36,116 nucleotides of DNA from a bacterium CG2_30_37_16. Lineage in GTDB: Bacteria > Patescibacteriota > CPR2. Where the stretch lies: positions 1 to 36,116 of the forward strand of contig MNYC01000026.1 in assembly GCA_001872945.1 (NCBI GenBank), written 5' to 3'. The number at the start of each line of letters is the position of its first letter. Within the stretch, counting starts at the first letter, position 1. Shown piece by piece: positions 1 to 8,856 of the stretch. The notes beneath the pieces were generated by a model. The model searched no databases, was not told the DNA's origin, and was given only the letters and a program-made list of their open reading frames with translations. The translations under genes were made by a program, and so were the position numbers.

Positions 1-51
1 TCAAAAGTTCAGGTTAAAAATCAAAAGTAAGAAATTAGTGGCAATGCTTAT

Positions 52-222
52 TACTCCCTTCCCGCTGTCTCATGATATTCTTACCAGACGGGTCGTATGA
101 CGAGCGAAGTGAAACGAAGTAGAGAAGCACGAACTTCAAGCCTGTCCTGAGCTTGCCGAAGGGTTCTCCACCCTCTTCGAGGAGTCGAACAATATATACC
201 ATGGTTTAGTGGAAAGGGAGTA
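52..222. repeat. MITE/REP-like noncoding segment with imperfect 12-bp terminal inverted repeats
   Basis: TACTCCCTTCCC (52-63) versus GGAAAGGGAGTA (211-222). The interior contains a hairpin around GAACTTCAAGCCTGTCCTGAGCTTGCCGAAGGGTTC, which resembles dispersed REP sequences. Flanks are AT-rich inverted AAAAATCAAAAG/CTTTTGAATTTTT. Confidence 0.45.
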
Positions 223-287
223 GCTGTTTTATAAATTTTTAAATTTTGAATTGTACTTTTGCCTTTTTACTTTTGCCTTTTGAATTT

Positions 288-866
288 TTATCGGTATTTC
301 CTTATTACCGCCGTCACTACGCCGGCAATATTTAGACTTTCTTTGGGTCTAATAATTTGATATTTCGGATTTGCCGGTACCAAAACAATTTTACCTTGGT
401 GAATTTCGAAAGTTTTAATGGTCCATTCGTTATCGACCTCGGCAATTACAATGTCACCATGCCTTGCCTGCCTTCCTTTTTCAATTAAAACTAAGTCCCC
501 GGGTTTTATGCCGGCTCCTATCATAGAATCCCCGGACACCTTAAGAATAAAAGTGGCTTCTTTTTTTCTAATTAAATAATCGTCAAGGGTAATTGTGTCG
601 GCCAGTTCTTCTTCGGCGGGGGAGGGAAAGCCCGCTTCCACCGTGCCCAAAATTTTAATTCCGGAAATTATATTACCGGGCACAAGATGACCGTAATCAT
701 CTCTTTTAAGAAAGCCTTCCTCAACAAACTTTTTTACTATAAAAAAGATGGAGTTTTTGGATTTTAGAGAAAATAGAGAAGTCATTTCGGAATAGGTGGG
801 CAGTCTTTTATTAGTATTGAAAAAATCTGCCAGTTGTATTTTTCTTTTATTGTAAATTTTATCCAT
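288..866 (-). CDS. lexA: LexA-like SOS repressor, S24 peptidase
   Basis: Ala-Gly cleavage site VEAGFPSPAEE, SGDSMIGAGIKPGDLVLIEKG catalytic Ser region, Lys in the VIAEVDNEWTIKTF region. Start moved from 902 to ATG 866 because the upstream codons overlap the promoter. Confidence 0.9.
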   Translation of the reverse strand: MDKIYNKRKIQLADFFNTNKRLPTYSEMTSLFSLKSKNSIFFIVKKFVEEGFLKRDDYGHLVPGNIISGIKILGTVEAGFPSPAEEELADTITLDDYLIRKKEATFILKVSGDSMIGAGIKPGDLVLIEKGRQARHGDIVIAEVDNEWTIKTFEIHQGKIVLVPANPKYQIIRPKESLNIAGVVTAVIRKYR

Positions 867-902
867 AACCCAATAATAATAGAACGAACGTTCTGTTGTC
901 AA
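867..902 (-). promoter_or_regulatory. lexA promoter with a LexA box in the spacer
   Basis: Minus strand: TTGACA (902-897), 18-nt spacer holding AGAACgttcGTTCT (+ strand 881-894; GAAC-N4-GTTC SOS box), TATTAT (878-873), then 6 nt to ATG 866. Confidence 0.75.
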
Positions 903-967
903 TATAAAAAAAGAGTTTTAGAAAATTAGTAAGCTATTTTATTAGCATTTCTAAAACCCCTAAGGAA

Positions 968-1357
968 TTAATAACTGTTTTTAATGTGCAGGTTATGAAA
1001 ACGTTTGTCATCAAACAGTTTAATTTGCTCGCATTTTGTACTAACTGGCAGTTCTTCTATCTCTGGAGTTTGTTCTTTGTTTGTGGTCCATTTCGCTATT
1101 CCAATTATATTAATCTCTACATTTTTCTTGAGGTTTCTTTGATGATCGTTCCAGAGGGTGAGGAAAGGAATATTTCTTTTAGGATTTTCTTTCTTCATTT
1201 TTTCCCTGGCTTGATGCAAAGCTCCTCTCACATAGCTATTAAAGCAGTTTTTTGCCATCATGTTCGCCGTTTCCTCGGATACCACTATTTTAGTAGAAAA
1301 TCCCAGAACATTTACTGATATCTCGACTACAGTGTCTTGTTTTCTTTCCTTTTGCAA
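968..1357 (-). CDS. hypothetical protein, TTG start
   Basis: 129-aa ORF; AGGAGGGG Shine-Dalgarno upstream of a TTG codon; in-frame stops immediately upstream. Confidence 0.6.
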   Translation of the reverse strand: MQKERKQDTVVEISVNVLGFSTKIVVSEETANMMAKNCFNSYVRGALHQAREKMKKENPKRNIPFLTLWNDHQRNLKKNVEINIIGIAKWTTNKEQTPEIEELPVSTKCEQIKLFDDKRFHNLHIKNSY

Positions 1358-1495
1358 AACTCATCACCCCTCCTAAATTGTAAAAGACCTAAACGCTAGT
1401 TTATTATATAACATCATTATCGCTTTGTCAAATTTTTTTCCTTCTGTTTTTTTGCTTTGCTGGACAAAATAATCTGGTGGGTTTATTATAAAAAC

Positions 1496-1876
1496 ATGGA
1501 TGAGGAATTACAGAGTTTAGAAGAAAAAAGAGAACAGCAGCTTTACGGCAAAAGCGCAGAGCTTATTGAAGCGGGTGAATTTACCAAAGATATTAATTTT
1601 GGCGAAATCGAAAAAAAGGATTTGCTGTATAAATGCTGTCATTACGGTTTGCCGATTATTTTTAACGTTACGGCAATGGCGATCATAATTGCCAATATGG
1701 CCAAATTTCAACCATCTGTTTTTAATATCCTTCTTACTTTAATTGTTTTAAGTATTTGGGTGTCAATCAGTCATATTTTGTCTTATTTAACTAAGAAAAG
1801 TTTCTTTTTATTCTTTTTACTTGTTGGTCTGCCGGGTCTTTGCTATGCAATTTTCTCAATATTTTTTTATAAGTAA
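1496..1876 (+). CDS. hypothetical membrane protein
   Basis: MDEELQSLEEKREQQLYGK... plus about three hydrophobic segments; ATG 1496 lies 6 nt after TATTAT (1484-1489). Confidence 0.65.
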   Translation: MDEELQSLEEKREQQLYGKSAELIEAGEFTKDINFGEIEKKDLLYKCCHYGLPIIFNVTAMAIIIANMAKFQPSVFNILLTLIVLSIWVSISHILSYLTKKSFFLFFLLVGLPGLCYAIFSIFFYK

Positions 1877-1879
1877 ACC

Positions 1880-2473
1880 ATGGAACTAAAAACAATAAAA
1901 GTCGGTCCCATAAGGACTAATTGCTATATTATAAAGAAGAACGACAAGACTCTTGTTATTGATCCGGGTGAAGATGCGGAGAAAATTTTAAAAATCAGTG
2001 GAAAAATAGACTATGTTTTACTTACTCATGGTCATTTCGATCATGTGGGGGCCTTAAAAAAGTTAAAAGAAAATAATAGTTTAACAAAGATTTATTTGCA
2101 AAAGGAAGCTTTAGGCGAATACAAAAAGGCTAATCTTTTTGCCGGTTTTGTGGGGCAACGAATTGATAAGCCGCCAAAGCCGGATGTCATCTACCAAGAG
2201 TTGCCCAATTTAATTAATGGCCTTGAGATTATAAAAACGCCGGGCCATACGAAGGGATCGATTTGTTTTTTGCTTAATGGTTATTTATTTTCAGGAGATA
2301 CTTTGTTTAAAGGGACTTATGGCAGGGTGGATTTGCCGTATTCGAATCCCGAAGACATGTTGGAGTCTTTAAAAAAATTGAGTCAGCTTGATGATGATCT
2401 AAAAATTATGCCAGGCCATGGTGATGGCTCGATATTAAAAAAAGAAAAGCCTTGGATTAAGGCTTTATTTTAG
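1880..2473 (+). CDS. MBL-fold metallo-hydrolase (glyoxalase II-like)
   Basis: THGHFDHVGA, TPGHTKGSICF, FSGDTLF and MPGHGDGS motifs. Confidence 0.9.
   Translation: MELKTIKVGPIRTNCYIIKKNDKTLVIDPGEDAEKILKISGKIDYVLLTHGHFDHVGALKKLKENNSLTKIYLQKEALGEYKKANLFAGFVGQRIDKPPKPDVIYQELPNLINGLEIIKTPGHTKGSICFLLNGYLFSGDTLFKGTYGRVDLPYSNPEDMLESLKKLSQLDDDLKIMPGHGDGSILKKEKPWIKALF
2446..2473 (+). terminator. intrinsic terminator embedded in the CDS 3' end
   Basis: AAAGCCTT-ggatt-AAGGCTTT followed by ATTTTAG. Confidence 0.6.
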
Positions 2474-2487
2474 GAATCTTGAAGTTT

Positions 2488-2889
2488 TTATAACTCGAAG
2501 GCGCGACCGACAATGCTTCCCTTTGAGTCTAAAACCTCTTTAACGGTTTCAACAACTTCTTCGGGCGTATGTTCAACTTTAACCATAAATTCGGTTGCCC
2601 CTCTTAGGAACCCTTCCGTAATGTTATCCATATCTCCATAATTTGTCAGGATAATAATTGGGATTTCTTTGGTTTCTTTATGTTTTCGCAGTTTCTTTAA
2701 AACTTCAAATCCGTTCATTAAAGGCAACATTACGTCTAGAAGAATAATGTCTGGTTTAATTTCTTTGGCTAGTCTTAACCCAGAAGGGCCATCGCTGGCA
2801 ATTTGAGCTTTAAATTTTTCTATCTCAAACTTGGACTTATATAGCTTTGCCAAAGAATCATCATCTTCAACTATTAACACTGTAACCAT
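2488..2889 (-). CDS. single-domain response regulator (REC only)
   Basis: VLIVEDDDSLAKLY, PDIILLDVMLP, ILTN, Lys in FMVKVEHT; no output domain. Confidence 0.9.
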   Translation of the reverse strand: MVTVLIVEDDDSLAKLYKSKFEIEKFKAQIASDGPSGLRLAKEIKPDIILLDVMLPLMNGFEVLKKLRKHKETKEIPIIILTNYGDMDNITEGFLRGATEFMVKVEHTPEEVVETVKEVLDSKGSIVGRAFEL

Positions 2890-2920
2890 ATTTTAAGTAT
2901 AATTCCATTATTATATTATT

Positions 2921-3643
2921 TCAACAAGTATCTTTTATTTGAGCTTGTTTTAATGAGCCATCGGCGGCTTTGTATAAAAATAACCCAATTAGTATTAGCC
3001 ATAAGCCCGATAGGCCGGTAATAACAATAGAATATAAGCCAATTGAAACAAATGTCAGAGCAATAATTTTTCCTAAAGCTGCTGCAATTTTCGTGCTTTT
3101 TAAAAAGTTGCCGGAAATATACCAGATAAATGATCTAAATATCCTTCCGCCGTCCATGGGAAACCCCGGGATTAAATTGAAAAAAGCCAGAATTAAATTG
3201 ATGTTAAATAAAAAAAGACCGGGAAGGTGCAAATATTGATAATTTTCAAAAATTTGGCTGAATATGAAAAAAAATAGAGCCAAAAAAAGGCTGGAAGCGG
3301 GACCAAGAACCGATATTCTAAATTCGGTTCCCGGTGTTTTGGGTTCATCATCAATTAGGGCAGCGCCGCCAAAAACGAAAAGCGTAATTTTTTTTACAGC
3401 CAAACCTTCTTTTATGGCAATTATCGAGTGAGCTAATTCATGAAAGATGACCGAAGAAAAAAATAAAATTGCCGTAACAACGGAAAGGGTGATGTTTATA
3501 TTGAAAGTAATGCCGGGAAGATTTAATTTATAAAGGCTGGTTGATAGGGTCCAAACGACAAAGAAGAAAATTATAAACCATGAGGCATCCAGTTCAATAC
3601 TTATTCCAAAAATTTTAAACAGTTTAAATGATTTTGAGAACAT
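2921..3643 (-). CDS. site-2 protease family M50 membrane metalloprotease
   Basis: HELAH zinc motif, NLIPGFPMDGGR motif, multiple TM segments. Likely start ATG 3643 (MFSKSFKLFKIFGISIELDASW). Confidence 0.88.
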   Translation of the reverse strand: MFSKSFKLFKIFGISIELDASWFIIFFFVVWTLSTSLYKLNLPGITFNINITLSVVTAILFFSSVIFHELAHSIIAIKEGLAVKKITLFVFGGAALIDDEPKTPGTEFRISVLGPASSLFLALFFFIFSQIFENYQYLHLPGLFLFNINLILAFFNLIPGFPMDGGRIFRSFIWYISGNFLKSTKIAAALGKIIALTFVSIGLYSIVITGLSGLWLILIGLFLYKAADGSLKQAQIKDTC

Positions 3644-3729
3644 AATAAAAATTAGCTTTCTTTTAGTCTTGGAAGCATTATAAATAAATAGAGGCAAGTA
3701 TTTATTGGAGGATTCTACAAAAAATTAAG

Positions 3730-4386
3730 TCATTTTTTGGATATTGCTTTGTAATAGATAGATATAACGAGTCCAAACAGAAAGCCGGCTATGTGAGCCC
3801 AGTAAGCAATAAGACTTTCGGTTATGGTTGTATCAAGCGAGTAGAGTCCGTTCAAAAGTTGCAAAATAAACCAGAACCCAAGCACAATATAAGCGGGGAC
3901 TTCGATTAGAGTGACAAATATAACGATAAACACAAGGGTTAGTATTTTCGATCTTGGGAATAAAAGGATATAGCTGCCCAAAACTCCGGCAATTGCACCT
4001 GAAGCTCCAATAATAGGAGTGGCGGATGCCGGACCCGCGGTATATTGGGCAAATGCGGCAATAAAGGCTGCAGCCAAATAAAATAATAGAAATTTAAAAT
4101 GCCCGAATTTGTCCTCGACATTATCTCCGAAAACGATTAAAAACCACATATTCCCCAATATGTGTAACCAACCGCCGTGTAGAAAAGCGCTAGTTAAGAA
4201 CGGGTAAAGAGAATAATAATTGTTAAAATTTACATTCGCTGGAATTAAAGCATATTTTTCCACAAACGTATCGAGACCGGTGGCAAGAGTTAACTCCTGA
4301 ATAAAGATTAGGATGTTTAAAAAAACAATTAAATAAGTGACAAAAGGAAAAGTTTTAGAGGGGATGTTGTCTTTTAGTGGAAACAT
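3730..4386 (-). CDS. rhomboid family intramembrane serine protease
   Basis: GASGAIAGVLG catalytic Ser, HGGWLHILGNMWFL, AHIAGFLFG catalytic His. Confidence 0.92.
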   Translation of the reverse strand: MFPLKDNIPSKTFPFVTYLIVFLNILIFIQELTLATGLDTFVEKYALIPANVNFNNYYSLYPFLTSAFLHGGWLHILGNMWFLIVFGDNVEDKFGHFKFLLFYLAAAFIAAFAQYTAGPASATPIIGASGAIAGVLGSYILLFPRSKILTLVFIVIFVTLIEVPAYIVLGFWFILQLLNGLYSLDTTITESLIAYWAHIAGFLFGLVISIYYKAISKK

Positions 4387-4452
4387 ATTTATATTTTACG
4401 CTAAAAAAAACAAAAAACATCCAAGGTTTTGCAGAATTTATAGTGCTTATGA

Positions 4453-4487
4453 TTGAAAAAATCGCGATTTTAAGGTAAATTATAGGC
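4453..4487 (+). promoter_or_regulatory. promoter for a leaderless histidine kinase mRNA
   Basis: TTGAAA (4453-4458), 17 nt, TAAATT (4476-4481), 6 nt, ATG 4488. Confidence 0.6.
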
Positions 4488-6020
4488 ATGCTGAAATTTA
4501 ATATTACAAAAAGAGAAATTGACAAAATTATTCATGAAAATAAGCTACTTTTTGAGACCCTAGAAAAGGAAAAAAAAGAATTAAAGCTTATTCAAAACTC
4601 AATGCAAGACGGCTTGATTATTTTAGATACAAAGGGAACGGTTTTGAGTTGCAATGACTCTGTAAAAAAAATGTTGGGCATGAAAGATTGTTTCATTGGC
4701 GCAAAGAGGGATTTAAATAATATTCAAGAATTCTTTAATAAAAAAATAATTTTTGGAAAAGATGCACCGGCTACTTTTGATGAAATAGTAAATCTTAATA
4801 AAAGAAAGATTGATTATAATATAATAGCTATTGATGACAAGGGTGGGGAAACTATTTTGCATGTAATTATCTCACCCATAATCGAAAATAAAGAAGTGGT
4901 CGGAATTTTGGCGAGCCATAGGGACATTACAGAGTTGGAAAATGAAAAAAGGAATGCAAAAATTGAAAAACGCAAATGGGAAGCCGTTTTTGATCATACG
5001 GCAGATGGAGTAGTCGTGATTACAAATAGGAATCGTTTGATTGTTGGCGCCAATCCGGCTTTTGAAAAAATTATTGGGTTTAGAGAAGCAGAGATGGTCG
5101 GGAAAGATATTCATGGATATATGGAGATTCATGAATCTGATAGAGAAGATGAGTGTTTAATAAAAAAATCGATAGAAAGAAACGGGGAGGAAATTGAGGG
5201 ATTATTAAAAAGAAGTAACGGAGAACATTTTTGGGCGGCATTGACGGCGTCTTCTGTAGCCGATCATAGCATCTATCACGAAGGTTTAATTATAATTACT
5301 GTAAGAGATATAACCAAAGAGAAAGAAATCGAGCAAACAAAAAATGAATTTATTTCTATTGTTTCTCATGAGCTTCGGACTCCGCTAACAGCAATTAAAG
5401 GTTATTTATCTATGATGATAAAGGGGGATTCCGGTCCTTTAGAGCCAAAGCAATTACATTTTTTAAATAGAATTTATCTTAGTACCGAAAGAATGGTTAA
5501 TTTGGCAGAGGATTTACTAGTAATAAATAGGCTGGAAACAAATAGGCTTGTTTTAAATATGATTCCATTAGATTTGCCAAAGATTCTAAATGAAGTTCTT
5601 GATGAGCTGGCGCTTAAAGGTCTCTCGAGGCAAATATCTTTAAATCAGATAGTCTCAAAAAACATCCCTAAGGTTTTGGCCGATTCGGATAGATTAAGAC
5701 AAGTTCTATTTAACCTCATTGATAATGCCATTAAGTATAGTTACAACGGTTCAAGAGTTGATATTACTGTTAGTGCGGAAAATGACTTCATTCAAGTACA
5801 AATAAAAGATAGCGGAGTGGGCATTTCGGATTTCGATCGGGAAAAATTGTTCAAAAAATTTGTTCGAATTCAAAATGAATTGAGCATAAAGGCAGGAGGA
5901 TCCGGGCTGGGACTTTATATAACAAAAAATCTAATAGAAGCCCAAGGTGGAAGCATAGTGGTTGAAAGTGAAATTGGAAAAGGTTCAACATTTATAATTA
6001 AATTACCAAAGAATAAATAA
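4488..6020 (+). CDS. soluble PAS-PAS sensor histidine kinase
   Basis: Two PAS segments, FISIVSHELRTPLTAIKGYL HisKA box, LFNLIDNAIKYS, GSGLGLYITKNLIEAQGG. Confidence 0.92.
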   Translation: MLKFNITKREIDKIIHENKLLFETLEKEKKELKLIQNSMQDGLIILDTKGTVLSCNDSVKKMLGMKDCFIGAKRDLNNIQEFFNKKIIFGKDAPATFDEIVNLNKRKIDYNIIAIDDKGGETILHVIISPIIENKEVVGILASHRDITELENEKRNAKIEKRKWEAVFDHTADGVVVITNRNRLIVGANPAFEKIIGFREAEMVGKDIHGYMEIHESDREDECLIKKSIERNGEEIEGLLKRSNGEHFWAALTASSVADHSIYHEGLIIITVRDITKEKEIEQTKNEFISIVSHELRTPLTAIKGYLSMMIKGDSGPLEPKQLHFLNRIYLSTERMVNLAEDLLVINRLETNRLVLNMIPLDLPKILNEVLDELALKGLSRQISLNQIVSKNIPKVLADSDRLRQVLFNLIDNAIKYSYNGSRVDITVSAENDFIQVQIKDSGVGISDFDREKLFKKFVRIQNELSIKAGGSGLGLYITKNLIEAQGGSIVVESEIGKGSTFIIKLPKNK

Positions 6021-6035
6021 TAAGGAGAATAAAAA

Positions 6036-6416
6036 ATGTCTCAGAAAATATTAATAGTTGAAGATGACGCAATATTAGTGGAAATGTATCAAACCAAATT
6101 TGAAATGGAGGGGTTCGAAGTAACAACGGCATATTCAGGGAAGGAAGCGCTTCAAAAGCTTAAAGAAGGTTTCGTGCCCGATCTTATCGTGCTTGATATT
6201 TTAATGCCCGACGTTAATGGCTTCGAGGTTTTAAAAGAAATGAAACAAGAGCCAAATTATAGGCAGATTCCGGTAATTATGCTTACAAATTTGGGCGAAT
6301 CCAAAATTGACATGAATAAAGAACTGTCTTATGCCTTAGGCGTTAGGGATTTTCTTATTAAGTCCAAGCATACTCCCGATGAAATAGTTGAAAAAATTAG
6401 GCAGGTTTTGTCTTAG
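6036..6416 (+). CDS. single-domain response regulator (REC only)
   Basis: ILIVEDDAILVEMY, PDLIVLDILMPDVNGFEV, FLIKSKHTPDEIVEKI; SD AAGGAG. Confidence 0.92.
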   Translation: MSQKILIVEDDAILVEMYQTKFEMEGFEVTTAYSGKEALQKLKEGFVPDLIVLDILMPDVNGFEVLKEMKQEPNYRQIPVIMLTNLGESKIDMNKELSYALGVRDFLIKSKHTPDEIVEKIRQVLS

Positions 6417-7154
6417 ATGACTTACAAGACCCAAGGCGTAGTCATAAGGAGGTCAAATTACAAAGAAGCGGATTTTTTAATTAAGCTTTTTACTAAGGAA
6501 AAAGGTAAAATTGCCGTAATTGCTAAAGGAGCAAGAAAAATTAAAAGTAAGCTCGGAAGCAGCCTAGAACCCTTTTATTTAAACGAGTATATGTTAGCGG
6601 AAGGAAAAACTTTGGATACTGTATGCAGCAGTCAGCCAAAAAAAAGACGACTCTTCTTAAGAAATGATTTAAGGAAAATGGCTTATGCATATTATTTATC
6701 GGAAATTATTGATAAATTGCTCCCGGAAAGAGAAAGGAATCTGAAAATATACGATTTATATAATGATGCATTAGACTTTTTAGAGCAGGACGAGGAACTG
6801 GCGGCAGTATATTTCGAATTAAATATATTCAAGATCTTAGGTTTTGGACCGGTGACGGACAATTGCGTCAGTTGTCATGAGGATATTTTAGAATCTGACA
6901 GTTGCGGCTTGTCTTGTGACTTTGGTGGAACAATATGCCCAGACTGCATAAAAAAGGGCTTAAGGTATCAGGATATTTCGATTGGAGCGATAAAATATAT
7001 GAGGATACTTAGCAGATTTGATTTATCAGTTGCTTTAAAAGTTCGAGAAAAAGAAAAAATGATTAGAGCAATTAGGTCATTTAATAAAGAATATTTAAAA
7101 ATAATTTCTCATTATCCAATTAAAACTGAAAAATTTATTGCTAATTTAAGTTAA
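6417..7154 (+). CDS. recO: DNA repair protein RecO
   Basis: MTYKTQGVVIRRSNYKEADFLIKLFTKEKGKI..., Cys cluster CVSCHED...CPDC. Confidence 0.9.
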   Translation: MTYKTQGVVIRRSNYKEADFLIKLFTKEKGKIAVIAKGARKIKSKLGSSLEPFYLNEYMLAEGKTLDTVCSSQPKKRRLFLRNDLRKMAYAYYLSEIIDKLLPERERNLKIYDLYNDALDFLEQDEELAAVYFELNIFKILGFGPVTDNCVSCHEDILESDSCGLSCDFGGTICPDCIKKGLRYQDISIGAIKYMRILSRFDLSVALKVREKEKMIRAIRSFNKEYLKIISHYPIKTEKFIANLS

Positions 7155-7165
7155 AAAGGGATGAC

Positions 7166-7513
7166 ATGAAAGAAAAAAACAACAAACAAAAAAAATGGAA
7201 CAGCGAGAACTTGGGAGGGAAAGCCAGTCTCTCATGGACTTTAGCAGATTTCGAGATTTGGGAAGAAGAACCGCCTGATTGTCTTCTGAAGTATCAAGGT
7301 AAAACGGAAGGTCAGTTAATGTCTGATGCAGAAATTGAGGATTGGGCGGCTGATAATTTTAAAGCTCTGTCGGTATTAAAAGAAGAAAATAGTGAAACTT
7401 TTGAAAGGGTTTATCAAGATTTCTTAAGCGATCTCATCTATTTAAAGCAGCTTGGGAGAATTGAGGAAGAAATTTTTGACGAACTCTCCAACCGAGATAT
7501 TTATGATTTTTAA
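7166..7513 (+). CDS. hypothetical acidic protein
   Basis: 115-aa ORF with SD-like AAGGG; followed by a terminator. Confidence 0.6.
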   Translation: MKEKNNKQKKWNSENLGGKASLSWTLADFEIWEEEPPDCLLKYQGKTEGQLMSDAEIEDWAADNFKALSVLKEENSETFERVYQDFLSDLIYLKQLGRIEEEIFDELSNRDIYDF

Positions 7514-7534
7514 ATAAGGTTAAATTTCCTATTA

Positions 7535-7559
7535 AAATCTCCCTTACTGGGAGATTTTT
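7535..7559 (+). terminator. intrinsic terminator
   Basis: AAATCTCCC-ttact-GGGAGATTTTT. Confidence 0.8.
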
Positions 7560-7619
7560 GGTTAAAGAGTCTGAACATACTCTCATTTTTCAAAAATGCC
7601 AATATATCACATAGCTGTC

Positions 7620-7639
7620 ATTCCCGCGAAGGCGGGAAT
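7620..7639. repeat. REP-like palindrome
   Basis: ATTCCCGC-gaag-GCGGGAAT; widely dispersed bacterial repeat type. Confidence 0.6.
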
Positions 7640-7738
7640 CTAGTAGTTTTGATTAAGACCAAGTTTTTTGATCGCTGTTTTTATGGGGATGTCAGCAGGG
7701 TATAAGGATAGTTTGGTTTAACATTTTGTTTAAAAGTG

Positions 7739-7814
7739 TTGACCAGTGGTAACTGGGTGGTATATAATGGATTCAAGTGGTTGAAAGTGGGGATAAGTGG
7801 TAGAGAAAAGTGGA
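7739..7814 (+). promoter_or_regulatory. mraZ promoter with 10-bp-phased MraZ-box-like GTGG repeats
   Basis: TTGACC (7739-7744), 18 nt, TATAAT (7763-7768). (G/A)TGG ends at 7760, 7770, 7780, 7790 and 7800, plus AGTGG at 7809-7813. Confidence 0.8.
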
Positions 7815-7837
7815 TAAAGCTACCAAAGAGGGGATAA

Positions 7838-8269
7838 ATGTTTATAGGAGAATTCCAACACAATATTGATGATAAGGGTAGGCTAGCAGTTCCTTCTAAA
7901 TTTCGATCTAAATTATCTGAAGGGGCAGTAGTAACAAGGGGTTTGGATAACTGCCTGTTTCTTTACACGAAAGAAGAATGGCAAAAAATGGCCGAAAAGC
8001 TAAGCAATCTTCCCGTTAGCCAGTCCGGTGCAAGAGCGTTTTCAAGATTAATGCTTGCAGGCGCGATGGAAGTTGACATAGATAAACAAGGAAGAGTAAT
8101 TTTACCGGCATATTTAAGAGAATACGCAGGAATTAAGAAAGAAGTAGTTGTTGCCGGTCTTTACAGCCGTATAGAAATTTGGTCCGGAGAAAAATGGAGT
8201 AACTATAAGAAAGAAACCGAGAAAGATAGTAACGAAATTGCTGAGCAGCTAGGAAATTTAGGAATATAA
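7838..8269 (+). CDS. mraZ: transcriptional regulator MraZ
   Basis: MFIGEFQHNIDDKGRLAVPSKFR and MEVDIDKQGRVILPAYLREYAGI repeats. Confidence 0.95.
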   Translation: MFIGEFQHNIDDKGRLAVPSKFRSKLSEGAVVTRGLDNCLFLYTKEEWQKMAEKLSNLPVSQSGARAFSRLMLAGAMEVDIDKQGRVILPAYLREYAGIKKEVVVAGLYSRIEIWSGEKWSNYKKETEKDSNEIAEQLGNLGI

Positions 8270-8292
8270 CCTTAAAAATTAAATAAAGTAAT

Positions 8293-8481
8293 ATATCGGC
8301 TAACATCTAGCAGCCAGGAACAGATCTTTGCACCTCAAAAAAAATAAAATCCACCTCTTTGCAAAAAACTTTCCACCCAAAAAAAACAAAAACAAAATAA
8401 AATCTGACTGCTAGATGTTAGGAGATATACGCCGGAGGGTGGTTAGGTCCCGTTTTGGCCCCCCAAAATTGGGGGGCCAAA
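8293..8481 (+). other. structured intergenic element in the mraZ-ftsL gap
   Basis: 25-nt inverted arms 8293-8317/8404-8428 with a perfect core CTAACATCTAGCAG/CTGCTAGATGTTAG, an 86-nt A/C-rich loop, then GGAGGGTGGTTAGGTCCCG, then an 11-bp hairpin TTTGGCCCCCC-aaaatt-GGGGGGCCAAA (8454-8481). Confidence 0.7.
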
Positions 8482-8505
8482 TACTAAAATAAAAATAAAA
8501 AAATT

Positions 8506-8835
8506 ATGAAAAGAAATCCAAAAATTTACAGACAATATCAAAAAACCTTTATGGTTGGGCCAATTAGTTTAAGCTTCATAACTATTTCTGTTGTGGTTGT
8601 TTTAAGCCTTCTTTATATGTCGCAATCAAGCAAACTTCTTGCTCGTAATTACGATTTTGATGAATTAGACCAGAAAAAGGCTCAAATAGAATTAGAAACC
8701 GCAAAGCTTGAAACGGAAGTAGCTAAGCTTCAATCTATAACTGAAATTCAAAAATCTCAAAATTCCGGTAAAAATCTTGAGCAGATTAAGAAAATAAATT
8801 ATTTGCCTTCAACATCATCTTTGGCCTTAAAATAA
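8506..8835 (+). CDS. ftsL: FtsL/DivIC-like septum formation initiator
   Basis: Short N-terminus, one TM, then coiled coil; position between mraZ and pbp2. Confidence 0.6.
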   Translation: MKRNPKIYRQYQKTFMVGPISLSFITISVVVVLSLLYMSQSSKLLARNYDFDELDQKKAQIELETAKLETEVAKLQSITEIQKSQNSGKNLEQIKKINYLPSTSSLALK

Positions 8836-8856
8836 GTTTGTGCTATTATATATAAA

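Noticed and set aside
986-1318. 110-aa + strand ORF opposite 968-1357
   Set aside because: No SD or promoter; Phe/Ser-rich antisense translation of a better-supported minus ORF. The same applies to most secondary ORFs in the track.
8454-8481. GC hairpin as an intrinsic terminator
   Set aside because: Strong stem, but no U-tract follows on either strand.
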